NCBI RefSeq assembly: GCF_022759505.1
Contig: NZ_CP094289.1
Coordinates: 2,914,001-2,978,000 of the forward strand
DNA from: Georgenia sp. TF02-10
GTDB lineage: Bacteria; Actinomycetota; Actinomycetes; Actinomycetales; Actinomycetaceae
Direction: 5' to 3'
Length of the DNA: 64,000 bases
The notes under the pieces are model-generated. The model saw nothing but the letters and a program-made list of their open reading frames with translations. It searched no databases and was not told the DNA's origin. Position 1 is the first letter of the stretch; the number at the start of each line of letters is the position of its first letter. Position numbers and translations under genes: made by a program. Below, piece by piece: positions 52,528 through 61,006 of this stretch.

Positions 52528-52615
52528 CGCTCCCAGTCTCGCAGTCGTCGCCGACATGGACGGAACGTCGTCGGTGGGGTTGCTGGCGCCGACGGCTGCC
52601 GGTGGGCGAGGCCGG

Positions 52616-52690
52616 GGTGGGCGGCGCCGTCGGGAAAGGCGGGCGGCGCCGTCGGCACAGGTGCGCGGCGCCGTCGGCAATGGTGACGGC
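52616..52690. repeat. Three 22-bp units in the uvrD2/mycoredoxin gap
   Basis: gcggcgccgtcgg recurs at 52621, 52643 and 52665 within loosely similar flanks, in the divergent promoter region. Confidence 0.65.
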
Positions 52691-52787
52691 CACCACCGGG
52701 AAGTTCCGGACGTGCCCTGGCGTTTGACCGGGCGACCATCGATCTCTGTCCGGCGCGCCTTGGCGGCCGACGAGGAGGGAGCAGGAC

Positions 52788-53060
52788 ATGACGACGCAGG
52801 TACCCGAGGCCGGCACCATCACGATGTACTCGACGACGTGGTGCGGCTACTGCCGCCGGCTGAAGACCCAGCTGGACCAGCGGGGCATCCCCTACCACGA
52901 GGTCAACATCGAGGAGCACCCGGACGCCGCGGCCTACGTGGAGTCGGTGAACGGGGGCAACCAGACGGTCCCGACGGTCGTCTTCCCGGACGGTTCCGCC
53001 GCGACCAACCCCTCGCTGGCCGAGGTCGTCGAGCGCCTGGGCGTGGCGCAGCAGGCCTGA
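52788..53060 (+). CDS. mrx1: Mycoredoxin (glutaredoxin-fold)
   Basis: 90 residues. The redox motif CGYC (Cys19-Cys22) and the TVPTVVFPDG cis-proline strand mark the mycoredoxin-1 type, which reduces mycothiol mixed disulfides. Start at ATG 52788 with a GAGGAGGGAG site. It lies in the whiB7-uvrD2-nudC neighbourhood common in actinobacteria. The 3' end is echoed downstream. Confidence 0.9.
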   Translation: MTTQVPEAGTITMYSTTWCGYCRRLKTQLDQRGIPYHEVNIEEHPDAAAYVESVNGGNQTVPTVVFPDGSAATNPSLAEVVERLGVAQQA

Positions 53061-53096
53061 GCGGCCCGGCCCTGGGCGTGGCGCGGCAGGCCTGAG
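53036..53096. repeat. Echo of the mycoredoxin gene 3' end
   Basis: The last 26 bp around the stop (53036-53061) recur at 53071-53096 with one change. The second copy sits just before the convergent nudC stop. Confidence 0.85.
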
Positions 53097-53098
53097 GG

Positions 53099-54049
53099 TC
53101 AGCGCAGCGACCCGCCGAACCAGTCCTCGATGAGGGCGAGGGCGATGGAGGAGCGCGTCGGCAGCAGCACCTCGCGCTCCTGCACCGCCTCGCCGAGCGC
53201 GGCGCGGGTGAAGAACCGCGCCGCGCTGATCTCCACCCCGTCCACCCGCACCTCGGCGGCGGCGCCGTCGGCCACCCGGGCGCGGAAGCCGAGCATCAGG
53301 GAGGCGGGGAAGGGCCAGGGCTGGGACGCCACGAACTCCACCTGGCCGACGGCGATGCCGACCTCCTCGGCGACCTCCCGGCGCACTGCCGTCTCCACCG
53401 ACTCCCCCGGCTCGACGTAGCCGGCGAGGGTGGAGAACCGGCGGTCGGGCCAGTGCGCGGCGTGCCCGAGCAGGATCCGGTCCTCCGCGTCGGTCACCGC
53501 CATGATCACCGCGGGGTCGGTGCGCGGGTAGTGCAGGGAGCGGTCGGCGGTGCAGCGGCGCACCCAGCCGGCGTCGATGACCTCGGTGACCTCCCCGCAG
53601 CGCGGGCAGCGCGGGTGGCGCGCGTGCCAGGCGGCGAGGGAGACCGCGGTGGTGGCCAGCCCGGCGTCGCGGTCGGGCAGCACGTCGCCGACGTCGCGCA
53701 GGTGGGAAAATTCCAGGCCCTCCACCAGGCTCACCAGCGCGGCGTCCTCCTGCACCGGGACGCCGTCGAGGTCCCGCTCCTCGCCGAGCGTCTCCGGCAG
53801 GGTCAGGGCGAGGTAGCGCCCCGACTCGTCCCGCCCGAGGTAGGCCAGCCGCTCCGGGTCCCAGGTCGCCCCGGTGACGTCCGCCGGCGCCCGCAGGTCC
53901 AGCGCGCCGTCCTTGGTCGCGACCCGGCCCTGGCGCACGAGCACGACGCGGGTGCCGGGGTCCGCCGCGAGATCGGTGACCAGGCCCGGCCGGGTGCGGG
54001 CGACGGCGTCCGGGTCGACCGTGGCGCGGGCGAGCGGGAGGTTCTCCAC
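53099..54049 (-). CDS. nudC: NAD(+) diphosphatase / RNA decapping hydrolase NudC
   Basis: 316 residues. A zinc ribbon (CPRCGEVTEV...RRC), the NudC-type YPRTDPAVIM, and the Nudix box GYVEPGESVETAVRREVAEEVGI followed by SQPWPFPASLM, the NADH-pyrophosphatase signature. Cleaves NAD(H) and can remove NAD caps from RNA. GTG start. Convergent with mycoredoxin. Confidence 0.93.
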   Translation of the reverse strand: MENLPLARATVDPDAVARTRPGLVTDLAADPGTRVVLVRQGRVATKDGALDLRAPADVTGATWDPERLAYLGRDESGRYLALTLPETLGEERDLDGVPVQEDAALVSLVEGLEFSHLRDVGDVLPDRDAGLATTAVSLAAWHARHPRCPRCGEVTEVIDAGWVRRCTADRSLHYPRTDPAVIMAVTDAEDRILLGHAAHWPDRRFSTLAGYVEPGESVETAVRREVAEEVGIAVGQVEFVASQPWPFPASLMLGFRARVADGAAAEVRVDGVEISAARFFTRAALGEAVQEREVLLPTRSSIALALIEDWFGGSLR

Positions 54050-54148
54050 CCGGTCACGGTAGGCCGGCGCGGCGGTGTGAGCAGCCCGACGCCGACCCGC
54101 GGGTCCGGGCCGGGGACGCGCGGGCGAGCGTCAGTAGACTGGGACCAC

Positions 54149-55273
54149 GTGAGCGGCGAGAGTCAGGACCGGGGCACCGGCGGGCAGGGGCGGCCGGGCA
54201 GCACGTCCGCGACGGGCGGCGCTCCCCCGCCGGAACGCCCCTCGGCGGTCCAGGTGGCGGCGAGCGCGCTGGCGGCGGTGAGCGCGACGGCGCTGCTCTC
54301 CACCCTCGGCGTGGCGGGGACCATCATCGGCGCGGCGCTGTCGAGCGTCATCACCGTCCTCGCGAACTACCTCTACACCGCCTCCATCCGCCGGACCGCC
54401 AACCGGGTGGCCGCGGCCGTCCCGGTCCAGCGGGCGCGCGCCCGGACCGGCACGACGACGGCCGTCCCGACCGGCACGACGACGACCGTCCGGACCGGTG
54501 CCACCCCGGCCGGCCAGGACGAGGCCGACCAGCGCGGCACCGAGACCCACCGCGCCCCGGGCGCCACCGCGGAGGAGGCCGCCACCGGCACCACCGCCGC
54601 TGCGGGTGACCGCGGCGCGGGCGTCGGCCGGTGGCGCGCGGCCTGGCGCGCCGTCGTGGACCGGTACGGCTACCGCAAGATCGCCACCGTCGTCGTCGCC
54701 GTCTTCGTCGCGATGCTGGCCGCGATCACGGTTGTGGAGCTGACGGCCGGCAAGCCGCTCACCGACGTCGTCCGCAACCAGGACGGGTCCGGCACCTCGC
54801 TCTTCGGCAACAGCTCCAGCACCAGCCCCGGCGACACCGAGACCGACCCCGGCACCGAGGAGCCCACCCCCGGCCCGGGCACGACCGGTCCGACGCCCAC
54901 CGGCCCGAGCACCGAGCCCACCGCCCCGTCGGACGAGGACCAGACGCCCACGCCGACGCCCACCCCCACGGACGGCGACGGCGGCGCCACGCCGGAGCCC
55001 GACGAGCCGGCCACCGAGGAGCCCGGCCGGGCGCCCACCCCGGCCCCGACGCCGGCGCCGGCGCCAACCCAGCCGCCGGCCACCGAGCAGCCGCCCGCGG
55101 CGCGCGACGGTAGCGCCTCCGCCCCGCAGGGACGGGACGCCGCGGCGGCGGGGCAGGTGTCGCCAGCCGGGCAAGCGGCGCAGGCTGGGCCGGCGAGCTC
55201 TGCGGGTGCGCCGGGTTCGCCGGGCTCAACGGGTTCGCCCGGCTCGGCGGGTTCGGCCGGCTCGGCGGGCTGA
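54149..55273 (+). CDS. Membrane protein with long Pro/Thr-rich outer tail
   Basis: 374 residues. A hydrophobic segment at about 25-60 and a second at about 170-195 (VVVAVFVAMLAAITVVEL) anchor it. The C-terminal 170 residues are Pro/Thr/Gly/Glu repeats ending in GSAG units, probably cell-wall spanning. No domain recognised. GTG 54149 follows TAGACT by nine bases, so a leaderless mRNA is likely. Confidence 0.75.
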   Translation: MSGESQDRGTGGQGRPGSTSATGGAPPPERPSAVQVAASALAAVSATALLSTLGVAGTIIGAALSSVITVLANYLYTASIRRTANRVAAAVPVQRARARTGTTTAVPTGTTTTVRTGATPAGQDEADQRGTETHRAPGATAEEAATGTTAAAGDRGAGVGRWRAAWRAVVDRYGYRKIATVVVAVFVAMLAAITVVELTAGKPLTDVVRNQDGSGTSLFGNSSSTSPGDTETDPGTEEPTPGPGTTGPTPTGPSTEPTAPSDEDQTPTPTPTPTDGDGGATPEPDEPATEEPGRAPTPAPTPAPAPTQPPATEQPPAARDGSASAPQGRDAAAAGQVSPAGQAAQAGPASSAGAPGSPGSTGSPGSAGSAGSAG

Positions 55274-55400
55274 CCCCGCACGCCGCGGCCGGCGGTGGCC
55301 CGTCAGGCTCGCCACCGGCGGACCGGGCCGGCGACCGGCCAGGCGGTATGTGCGGCGCGTCGGTCGTTGCCAGCCCCGGCCGGTCTTGAGAACATCCGGC

Positions 55401-56792
55401 GTGAGCACGACGACGATGGCTCTGAACTGGGCGGGCAACCACGCCTACCCCGGCACGCTGGTCCGGCCGACCACCCTGGCTGAGGCGGCCGACGTCGTCG
55501 CCCGCTCCCCCCGGGTCCGGGCGATCGGCTCGCGGCACAGCTTCAACGACCTCGTCGACTCGGCGACGCTCGTGAGCCTCGACGCCCTCGCCTACCGCCA
55601 CCCGGGGATGCACCGGTCGGACGCACCCGGGGCGCTGGGCGACGGCACCGGCACCGCGGACAGCACCGGCAGCACCAGCACTCCGGGCGACGTCAGCACC
55701 GATGGCACCCCCACCACCGAGACCACCGAGCCGGAGCTGGATCCGGCGACGGGCCGCGTCCGGGTCCCCGCGGCGACCCGGTACGCCGACCTCGTGCGGT
55801 TCCTCGAGGACCGGGGGCGGACGCTGCCGAACCTCGCCTCCCTGCCGCACATCGGGCTCGCCGGCACCCTGGCGACCGCGACCCACGGCTCCGGCATCCG
55901 CAACCCCGTCCTCGGCGCCGCGGCCACCCGCCTGGAGCTCATCGCCGGGGACGGCTCGCCGCACGCCATCGACCGGGAGGCCGACCCGGAAGTCTTCGAC
56001 GGCGCCGTGGTGTCCCTCGGCGCGCTCGGCGTCGTCACCGCGGTCACGCTCCAGAGCGTCCCGGCGTTCGACGTCGCCCAGACGGCGTACGGGCCCGTGC
56101 CCTTCGACGACGTCGTGGACGGGTTCGCGGAGGTGAGCGCGCTCGCGTACTCGGTCAGCTGTTTCACCACGTTCCGCACCCGCGACTTCACCGTCTGGCT
56201 CAAGCAGGCGGCCGACCGTGGCGTACCGGTCAGCGCGCCGGAGCGGGTGCTCGGCGCGCCGGCCCTCGAGACGAAGGTGCACCCGCTCCCCGGGGTCGAC
56301 CCGGAGAACTGCACCGACCAGCTGGGGCTCCCCGGACCGGCCGGCGACCGTCTCCCGCACTTCCGGGCGGACCACCTGCCCAGCGCCGGCGCGGAGATCC
56401 AGAGCGAGTACCTCATCCCGCGCGCGAACGCCCGGGCCGCGCTGCGGGCGCTCGACCGGCTCGCCCCCGCCCTCGTCGACGTCGTCCAGGTCTGCGAGGT
56501 CCGCACCGTCGCGGCGGACCGGTTCTGGCTGAGCCCCATGTTCGCGCGGGACTGCCTCGGCATCCACTTCACCTTCGTCCGTGACGCCGCGGCCGTGGAC
56601 GCGGTCCTGCCGCTGCTCGAGGACGCCTTCGGGCCGCTCGACGGCGTCCCGCACTGGGGCAAGGTGTTCCGCGCCGACCCGGTTCGGCTCCGTGCCCGCT
56701 ACCCGCGCCGGGCGGACTTCGTCGACCTCGCCCGCAGCTACGACCCCGACGGGAAGTTCACCAACGACTTCCTGCGCCGCTGGGTGCTCTAA
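55401..56792 (+). CDS. FAD-linked oxidase, alditol oxidase-like
   Basis: 463 residues, very close to S. coelicolor AldO along its length. The flavin-linking His is in GSRHSFND (residue 51), the FAD domain has SLPHIGLAGTLATATHGSG, and the C-terminal HWGKVF is the ALO-family signature. AldO oxidises sugar alcohols with O2. An unusual insert of about 35 Ser/Thr/Gly residues follows residue 75. GTG 55401 or ATG 55416. Confidence 0.9.
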   Translation: MSTTTMALNWAGNHAYPGTLVRPTTLAEAADVVARSPRVRAIGSRHSFNDLVDSATLVSLDALAYRHPGMHRSDAPGALGDGTGTADSTGSTSTPGDVSTDGTPTTETTEPELDPATGRVRVPAATRYADLVRFLEDRGRTLPNLASLPHIGLAGTLATATHGSGIRNPVLGAAATRLELIAGDGSPHAIDREADPEVFDGAVVSLGALGVVTAVTLQSVPAFDVAQTAYGPVPFDDVVDGFAEVSALAYSVSCFTTFRTRDFTVWLKQAADRGVPVSAPERVLGAPALETKVHPLPGVDPENCTDQLGLPGPAGDRLPHFRADHLPSAGAEIQSEYLIPRANARAALRALDRLAPALVDVVQVCEVRTVAADRFWLSPMFARDCLGIHFTFVRDAAAVDAVLPLLEDAFGPLDGVPHWGKVFRADPVRLRARYPRRADFVDLARSYDPDGKFTNDFLRRWVL

Positions 56793-56849
56793 CGGAGGCG
56801 CCGGCCGCGGCATACGGACGCCGCCGGTGGCGCCCCGGATGCCATCGTC

Positions 56850-56960
56850 GCGGCTCAGGCGGACGCGGTGGTCACCGCCAAACGGACGCCGTAACGCCGG
56901 CTCAAGCGGGCGCCGTCGCGGTGACTCAGGCAGACGCCGTCGCCGTCGGCTCCGCGGACG
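56850..56960. repeat. Echoes of the mnmA 3' end
   Basis: Units built on ggctcaggcggacgccgtcgc, each with the TCA that forms the mnmA stop, lie near 56851, 56899 and 56923. A diverged unit is near 56867. A related in-gene unit lies near 56947, extending the protein tail. Confidence 0.7.
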
Positions 56961-58095
56961 CCGTCGCCGTCGCCGGCGCCCCCGCGGCGAGCCACCCCCG
57001 GCCGGCGCGCTCGATCGTGGCCTGGCCGAGCACCCGCGTCCCGGCGTAGACGACGACGGACTGCCCCGGCGCCAGCCCGCGGAGCGGCTGGTCGAGGAGC
57101 ACCTCCAGCCCGTCCGCGCCGCTGCGCCGCACCCGGGCGGGCGCGGGGTCGCCGTGCGCACGGACCTGCACGAGCGCCGTCGTCCAGTCCGTTGCCGAGA
57201 CGTCCGCGGCGAGCCAGACGGTCTGCCGCCCGCGCAGCTCGGTGACCGAGAGCAGCTCGCCGGGCCCGACGACGACCGTGTTCGTGGCGGGGCGGACCTC
57301 CAGGACGTAGCGCGGCTTGCCGTCGGCGGCGGGCCGGTCCAGGCCCAGGCCCTTGCGCTGGCCGACGGTGTAGGCGTAGGCCCCGTCGTGCTCGCCGAGC
57401 ACCCGACCGTCGGCGTCGACGACCTCCCCCGGCCGCTCCCCCAGCCGGGCGCGCAGGAAGCCGCGGGTGTCGCCGTCGGCGACGAAGCAGATGTCGTAGG
57501 AGTCCGGCTTGGCGGACACGGCCAGCCCGCGGGCCGCCGCCTCCGCCCGAACCGCGTCCTTGCTCGGCGCGTCGCCGAGCGGGAAGAGCGCGCGGGCGAG
57601 GCGGTCGGGGCCCATGACGGCCAGCACGTAGGACTGGTCCTTGGCCGCGTCCGCGGCGCGGTGGAGCTCGCGGCGCACCCGGCCGGCCGGCCCGGGCGCG
57701 TCCACCACGCGGGCGTAGTGGCCGGTGGCGACGGCGTCGAAGCCGAGCGCGGTGGCGCGGTCGAGGAGGGCGGCGAACTTGATGTGCTCGTTGCAGCGCA
57801 CGCAGGGGTTGGGGGTGCGGCCGGCGGCGTACTCGGCGAGGAAGTCGGCCACCACCGTCTCCTCGAACTCCTCGGACAGGTCCCACACGTAGTACGGGAT
57901 GCCCAGCACGTCGGCGGCGCGGCGGGCGTCGGAGGCGTCCTCGATCGAGCAGCACCCGCGCGACCCGGTGCGGTGCTGGGCGCGGGAGCGGGACAGGGCC
58001 ATGTGCACCCCGACGACGTCGTGCCCGGCGTCGACGGCGCGGGCGGCGGCGACGGCGGAGTCCACCCCGCCGGACAGGGCGGCCAGGACGCGCAT
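56926..58095 (-). CDS. mnmA: tRNA-specific 2-thiouridylase
   Basis: 389 residues. It thiolates U34 of tRNA-Lys, -Glu and -Gln using sulfur from a cysteine desulfurase. The PP-loop is [12 protein letters not shown], and catalytic cysteines are Cys98 (NPCVRCN) and Cys203 (SYDICF). The C-terminal tail [11 protein letters not shown] is low complexity and continues the 3' repeats. ATG 58095 overlaps the stop of a vestigial duplicate ORF by 4 bp. Confidence 0.96.
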   Translation of the reverse strand: MRVLAALSGGVDSAVAAARAVDAGHDVVGVHMALSRSRAQHRTGSRGCCSIEDASDARRAADVLGIPYYVWDLSEEFEETVVADFLAEYAAGRTPNPCVRCNEHIKFAALLDRATALGFDAVATGHYARVVDAPGPAGRVRRELHRAADAAKDQSYVLAVMGPDRLARALFPLGDAPSKDAVRAEAAARGLAVSAKPDSYDICFVADGDTRGFLRARLGERPGEVVDADGRVLGEHDGAYAYTVGQRKGLGLDRPAADGKPRYVLEVRPATNTVVVGPGELLSVTELRGRQTVWLAADVSATDWTTALVQVRAHGDPAPARVRRSGADGLEVLLDQPLRGLAPGQSVVVYAGTRVLGQATIERAGRGWLAAGAPATATASAEPTATASA

Positions 58096-58187
58096 CAGCG
58101 CACCCCCGGGGCGGCGGCGACGGCGGAGTCCACCCCGCCGGACAGGGCGGCCAGGACGCGCATCAGCGCACCCCCGGGGCGGCGGCG
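58042..58187. repeat. Perfect 68-bp tandem duplication at the iscS-mnmA junction
   Basis: Copy 1 (58042-58109) and copy 2 (58110-58177) appear identical, with 10 bp of a third. Each contains the end of iscS, the ATGA overlap and the first codons of mnmA. Confidence 0.9.
58095..58163 (-). pseudogene. Vestigial 22-codon mnmA fragment
   Basis: The duplication leaves an ORF that starts like MnmA ([17 protein letters not shown]), then reads the iscS tail APGVR and stops. Its ATG overlaps the iscS stop and its stop overlaps the mnmA ATG, so coupling along the operon is preserved. It may be a translated 22-residue peptide without function. Confidence 0.75.
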
Positions 58188-59416
58188 GTCGTGCCGACCG
58201 GCACGTGTCCCGCGGCCGGCACGGGCACCCGGCGGCGGACCGTCGCGTGGGCCCGCCGGGCGTTCTCGACGACGGCGGGCAGGGCCGCGACGGCGGCGTC
58301 GACGTCGGCGGCCGTCGTCGTCCGGCCGAGGGAGAACCGGAGCGCGGAGCGCGCCTGCTCCTCGTCGCGGCCCATGGCGAGCAGGACGTGCGAGGGCTCG
58401 TGCACGCCGGCCCGGCACGCCGACCCGGAGGACGCGGCGACGCCGGCCATGTCCAGGCCGAAGAGCAGCGCGTCGGCGTCGGCGCCGTCCACGCCCAGGT
58501 GCACCGTCCCGGGCAGCCGGGCGGCGCCGTCGGCCGGCCCGGTCAGGTGCACGCCCGGCACCGCCAGCGCCCCGGCGACCAGCCGGTCCCGCAGGCGAGC
58601 CAGCCGGGCGGCCTCGGCCTCCTGCTCGGCGACGGCGGCCGTGACGGCGGCCGCGAGCGCTCGGGCGCCGGCCACGCCCACGGTCCCCGAGCGGACCCCG
58701 CGCTCCTGGCCGCCGCCGTGCTCCACCGGGGCGAGGGCGAGGTCGCGGCGGGCGAGCAGCGCGCCAGTGCCGACCGGGGCGCCGACCTTGTGCCCGGACA
58801 GGGTGAGCGCTGCCAGCCCGGACCGGGCGAAGTGCACGGGCACCCGGCCGAGCGCCTGGACCGCGTCGGAGTGCACCGGGACCCCGGCGGCCCGGGCCGC
58901 CGCCACCACATCGGCGAGCGGCTGCACGACGCCGGTCTCGTTGTTGGCCCACATGACCGAGACCAGAGCCAGGCGGGGGCCGTGGGTCTCCAGGACGGTG
59001 CGCAGCGTGACGAGGTCGAGCCGGCCGTCCGGGCCGACGGGCAGCAGGTCCAGCCCGGCGCCGTCGTGCGCGGCGAGCCAGCGGGCCGGCTCGAGCACCG
59101 CGGGGTGCTCGACGGCGGAGACGGCCAGCCGGTCCCGGGCCGGCTCGGCGGCCCGCCGGCCCCAGAAGGCGCCCTTGACGGCGAGGTTGTCGGCCTCGGT
59201 GCCACCGGCGGTGAAGAGGACCTCGGCGGGCTCGGCGCCGACGGCGGCGGCCAGCGCCTCCCGCGCCTCCTCCAGGCGGCGCCGGGCGTCCCGGCCCGCG
59301 GCGTGGGTCGAGGAGGGGTTGCCCAGGTGGGTGAGCTCCTCGGCGTAGACCGCGGCGGCCTCGGGACGCACGGTCGTCGTCGCCGCGTGGTCGAGGTAGT
59401 GCCGGGTACCGCTCAC
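58163..59416 (-). CDS. iscS: Cysteine desulfurase
   Basis: 417 residues, NifS/IscS type. PLP lysine is Lys210 (LSGHKVG), the catalytic cysteine is Cys334 (SSGSACRAG), and the N-terminal YLDHAATT is typical. It supplies sulfur to MnmA, encoded directly downstream. GTG 59416 lies ten bases from TACACT, again suggesting leaderless translation. The last residues, APGVR, fall in the 68-bp duplication. Confidence 0.95.
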   Translation of the reverse strand: MSGTRHYLDHAATTTVRPEAAAVYAEELTHLGNPSSTHAAGRDARRRLEEAREALAAAVGAEPAEVLFTAGGTEADNLAVKGAFWGRRAAEPARDRLAVSAVEHPAVLEPARWLAAHDGAGLDLLPVGPDGRLDLVTLRTVLETHGPRLALVSVMWANNETGVVQPLADVVAAARAAGVPVHSDAVQALGRVPVHFARSGLAALTLSGHKVGAPVGTGALLARRDLALAPVEHGGGQERGVRSGTVGVAGARALAAAVTAAVAEQEAEAARLARLRDRLVAGALAVPGVHLTGPADGAARLPGTVHLGVDGADADALLFGLDMAGVAASSGSACRAGVHEPSHVLLAMGRDEEQARSALRFSLGRTTTAADVDAAVAALPAVVENARRAHATVRRRVPVPAAGHVPVGTTAAAPGVR

Positions 59417-59541
59417 GGTGGTCCAGTGTAGGGACCGCCCCGGTGGCCGAGCCCTGGCAGGCGGCGGCCGGCGGGAGCGTGGCCGCCGGACCCGGGCGCG
59501 CGCCGCTGGGCCGCGCGGAGGGCGCCTCGCCGACCCGGCGG

Positions 59542-59979
59542 TCAGTCCCTGTTCAGCTCCTCGGCGAGCATCACGATGATGCCGCTGGGGCCGCGGACGT
59601 AGGCGAGCTTGTAGACGTCCCGGTAGGTCGCCACGCCGCGCAGCGGGTGGCAGCCGTGCCTGGCGGCGATCTCGAGGGCCTCGTCGATGTCGTCGACCGA
59701 GAAGGCGACGCGGTGCATGCCGATCTCGTTGGGCCGGGTGGGCTCCGTCTCGATCGCGTCGGGGTGGATGTACTCGAAGAGCTCGAGGCGACCGTTGCCG
59801 TCGGGCGTCTGGAGCATGGCGATGTTGGCGTGGTTGCCGTCGAGGCCGACGGCGGTCTCGGTCCACTCTCCACTGACGGTGTCCCGGCCGACGACGGTCA
59901 GCCCGAGGTCGGTGAAGAAGGCGATCGTCGCGTCGAGGTCGCGGACGGCGATGCCGACGTTCTCGAACTTGATGGCCAT
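59542..59979 (-). CDS. VOC/glyoxalase-family protein
   Basis: 145 residues with two beta-alpha-beta-beta-beta units: FENVGIAVRDLDATIAFFTDLG and IGMHRVAFSVDDIDEALEIAA. Metal-ligand candidates are His and Glu residues in the second half (GMHR, ELFEY). It resembles methylmalonyl-CoA epimerases and lactoylglutathione lyases; the substrate is unclear. ATG 59979. Confidence 0.88.
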   Translation of the reverse strand: MAIKFENVGIAVRDLDATIAFFTDLGLTVVGRDTVSGEWTETAVGLDGNHANIAMLQTPDGNGRLELFEYIHPDAIETEPTRPNEIGMHRVAFSVDDIDEALEIAARHGCHPLRGVATYRDVYKLAYVRGPSGIIVMLAEELNRD

Positions 59980-60033
59980 GCGCTGGACGTTAACGAGCCG
60001 CGACGATCCGCGCAGGGAATTTTTCGTACCCCC

Positions 60034-60071
60034 GGCTCGTGATCCACTTCCGTGGAAGTGGATCACGAGCC
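60034..60071. repeat. Perfect 18-bp inverted repeat in a divergent gap
   Basis: GGCTCGTGATCCACTTCC and its exact complement flank a 2-bp centre. No U-tract lies on either side, and the genes diverge, so it is not an ordinary terminator. Confidence 0.85.
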
Positions 60072-60127
60072 AGCCGCATCGTGCAGTCGTGGAGGGCCGT
60101 GGCGGTACACCGGCGGACACTCCCGGC

Positions 60128-60838
60128 ATGGCGACGTTCGAGAACCAGGACCTGACAGGTGCGGAGTTCCGGGAGTGCGATCTGACCCGGGTCCGCATGA
60201 TCGGGGTCGTGATGCAGGACGCCGTGATCGACGGGTTGGTCAGCAACCTGGTGGTCAACGGTGTCGAGGTGATGTCGTACGTCGAGTCCGAGCTGGACCG
60301 GCGGCATCCCGTGCGTCTCCTGATGAGGTCGGCCGACCCGATCGACCTGGGTGAGGCCCATCGGCAGCTGCGGGCCAGCTGGGCGGCGAAGGTCGAGCGG
60401 CTTCGCGGGATGCCCCCGGGCTCGGAGCACCAGCGTGGCGGCGGCGAGTGGTCCGCGGTGGAGACCCTTCGCCATCTGGTGTTCGTGCACGACTCGTGGT
60501 TCCGTCGCTGCTGCCTGGGATCGACTCGACCGTTCACCGCGATCGGGCTGGCGCCCGACTTCGTGCCTGACCAGGAGGAGCAGGGACTCGATCGGGCAGC
60601 GGTCCCGGGCCTGGACGAGGTGCTTGCCGTGCGCGAGGAGCAGGGCGCCGAGCTGGAACGTTGGCTGGCGACCGTCAGTGCCGAGGAGCTGTCGGCAGCC
60701 GCGCCGGTGCCCGCGGGACCGGGCTGGCCGCCGTACGCCCAGGGCAGCTCGGTGCTCGAGTGCCTGCGCGTGGTGCTGAACGAGGAGTGGGCGCACCACG
60801 GGTTCTGCGTGCGCGCCCTCGACCTGCTTGCGGGGTGA
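60128..60838 (+). CDS. Pentapeptide-repeat/DinB-like fusion protein
   Basis: 236 residues. The N-terminal 50 residues carry pentapeptide-like repeats (FENQDLTGAEFRECDLTRVRM). The rest is a DinB-like four-helix bundle with possible metal histidines in TLRHLVFVHDSW and EEWAHHGF. DinB proteins include mycothiol-dependent transferases. Pentapeptides in front of DinB are unusual; actual function unknown. Composition is a little less GC-rich. ATG 60128. Confidence 0.82.
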   Translation: MATFENQDLTGAEFRECDLTRVRMIGVVMQDAVIDGLVSNLVVNGVEVMSYVESELDRRHPVRLLMRSADPIDLGEAHRQLRASWAAKVERLRGMPPGSEHQRGGGEWSAVETLRHLVFVHDSWFRRCCLGSTRPFTAIGLAPDFVPDQEEQGLDRAAVPGLDEVLAVREEQGAELERWLATVSAEELSAAAPVPAGPGWPPYAQGSSVLECLRVVLNEEWAHHGFCVRALDLLAG

Positions 60839-60924
60839 CCGGTGACGTGCGTCGAGGGTGACGAGATGTCCCGCGCACCGCCGAGCAGGGCCCCGCGCCG
60901 GGAGGAACGACGGCAGGCTTGGCG

Positions 60925-61006
60925 GGCTGCCCCCCGCCCGGTCACCCCGGCCGGCTGTCCCCCGCCCGGTCACCCCCGCGGGCTGCCCCCGCCGGTCAGC
61001 CCCGGC
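60925..61006. repeat. Echoes of the etfA 3' end
   Basis: Three 28-bp units (from 60925, 60953 and 60981; the last shorter) share ggctg(c/t)ccccc-gcccggtcacccc. Each holds the TCA of the etfA stop, which is used in the third. Confidence 0.85.

Noticed and set aside
60001-60071. Rho-independent terminator at the 18-bp palindrome
   Set aside because: Flanking genes diverge from it, and neither side has a U-tract in the right place.
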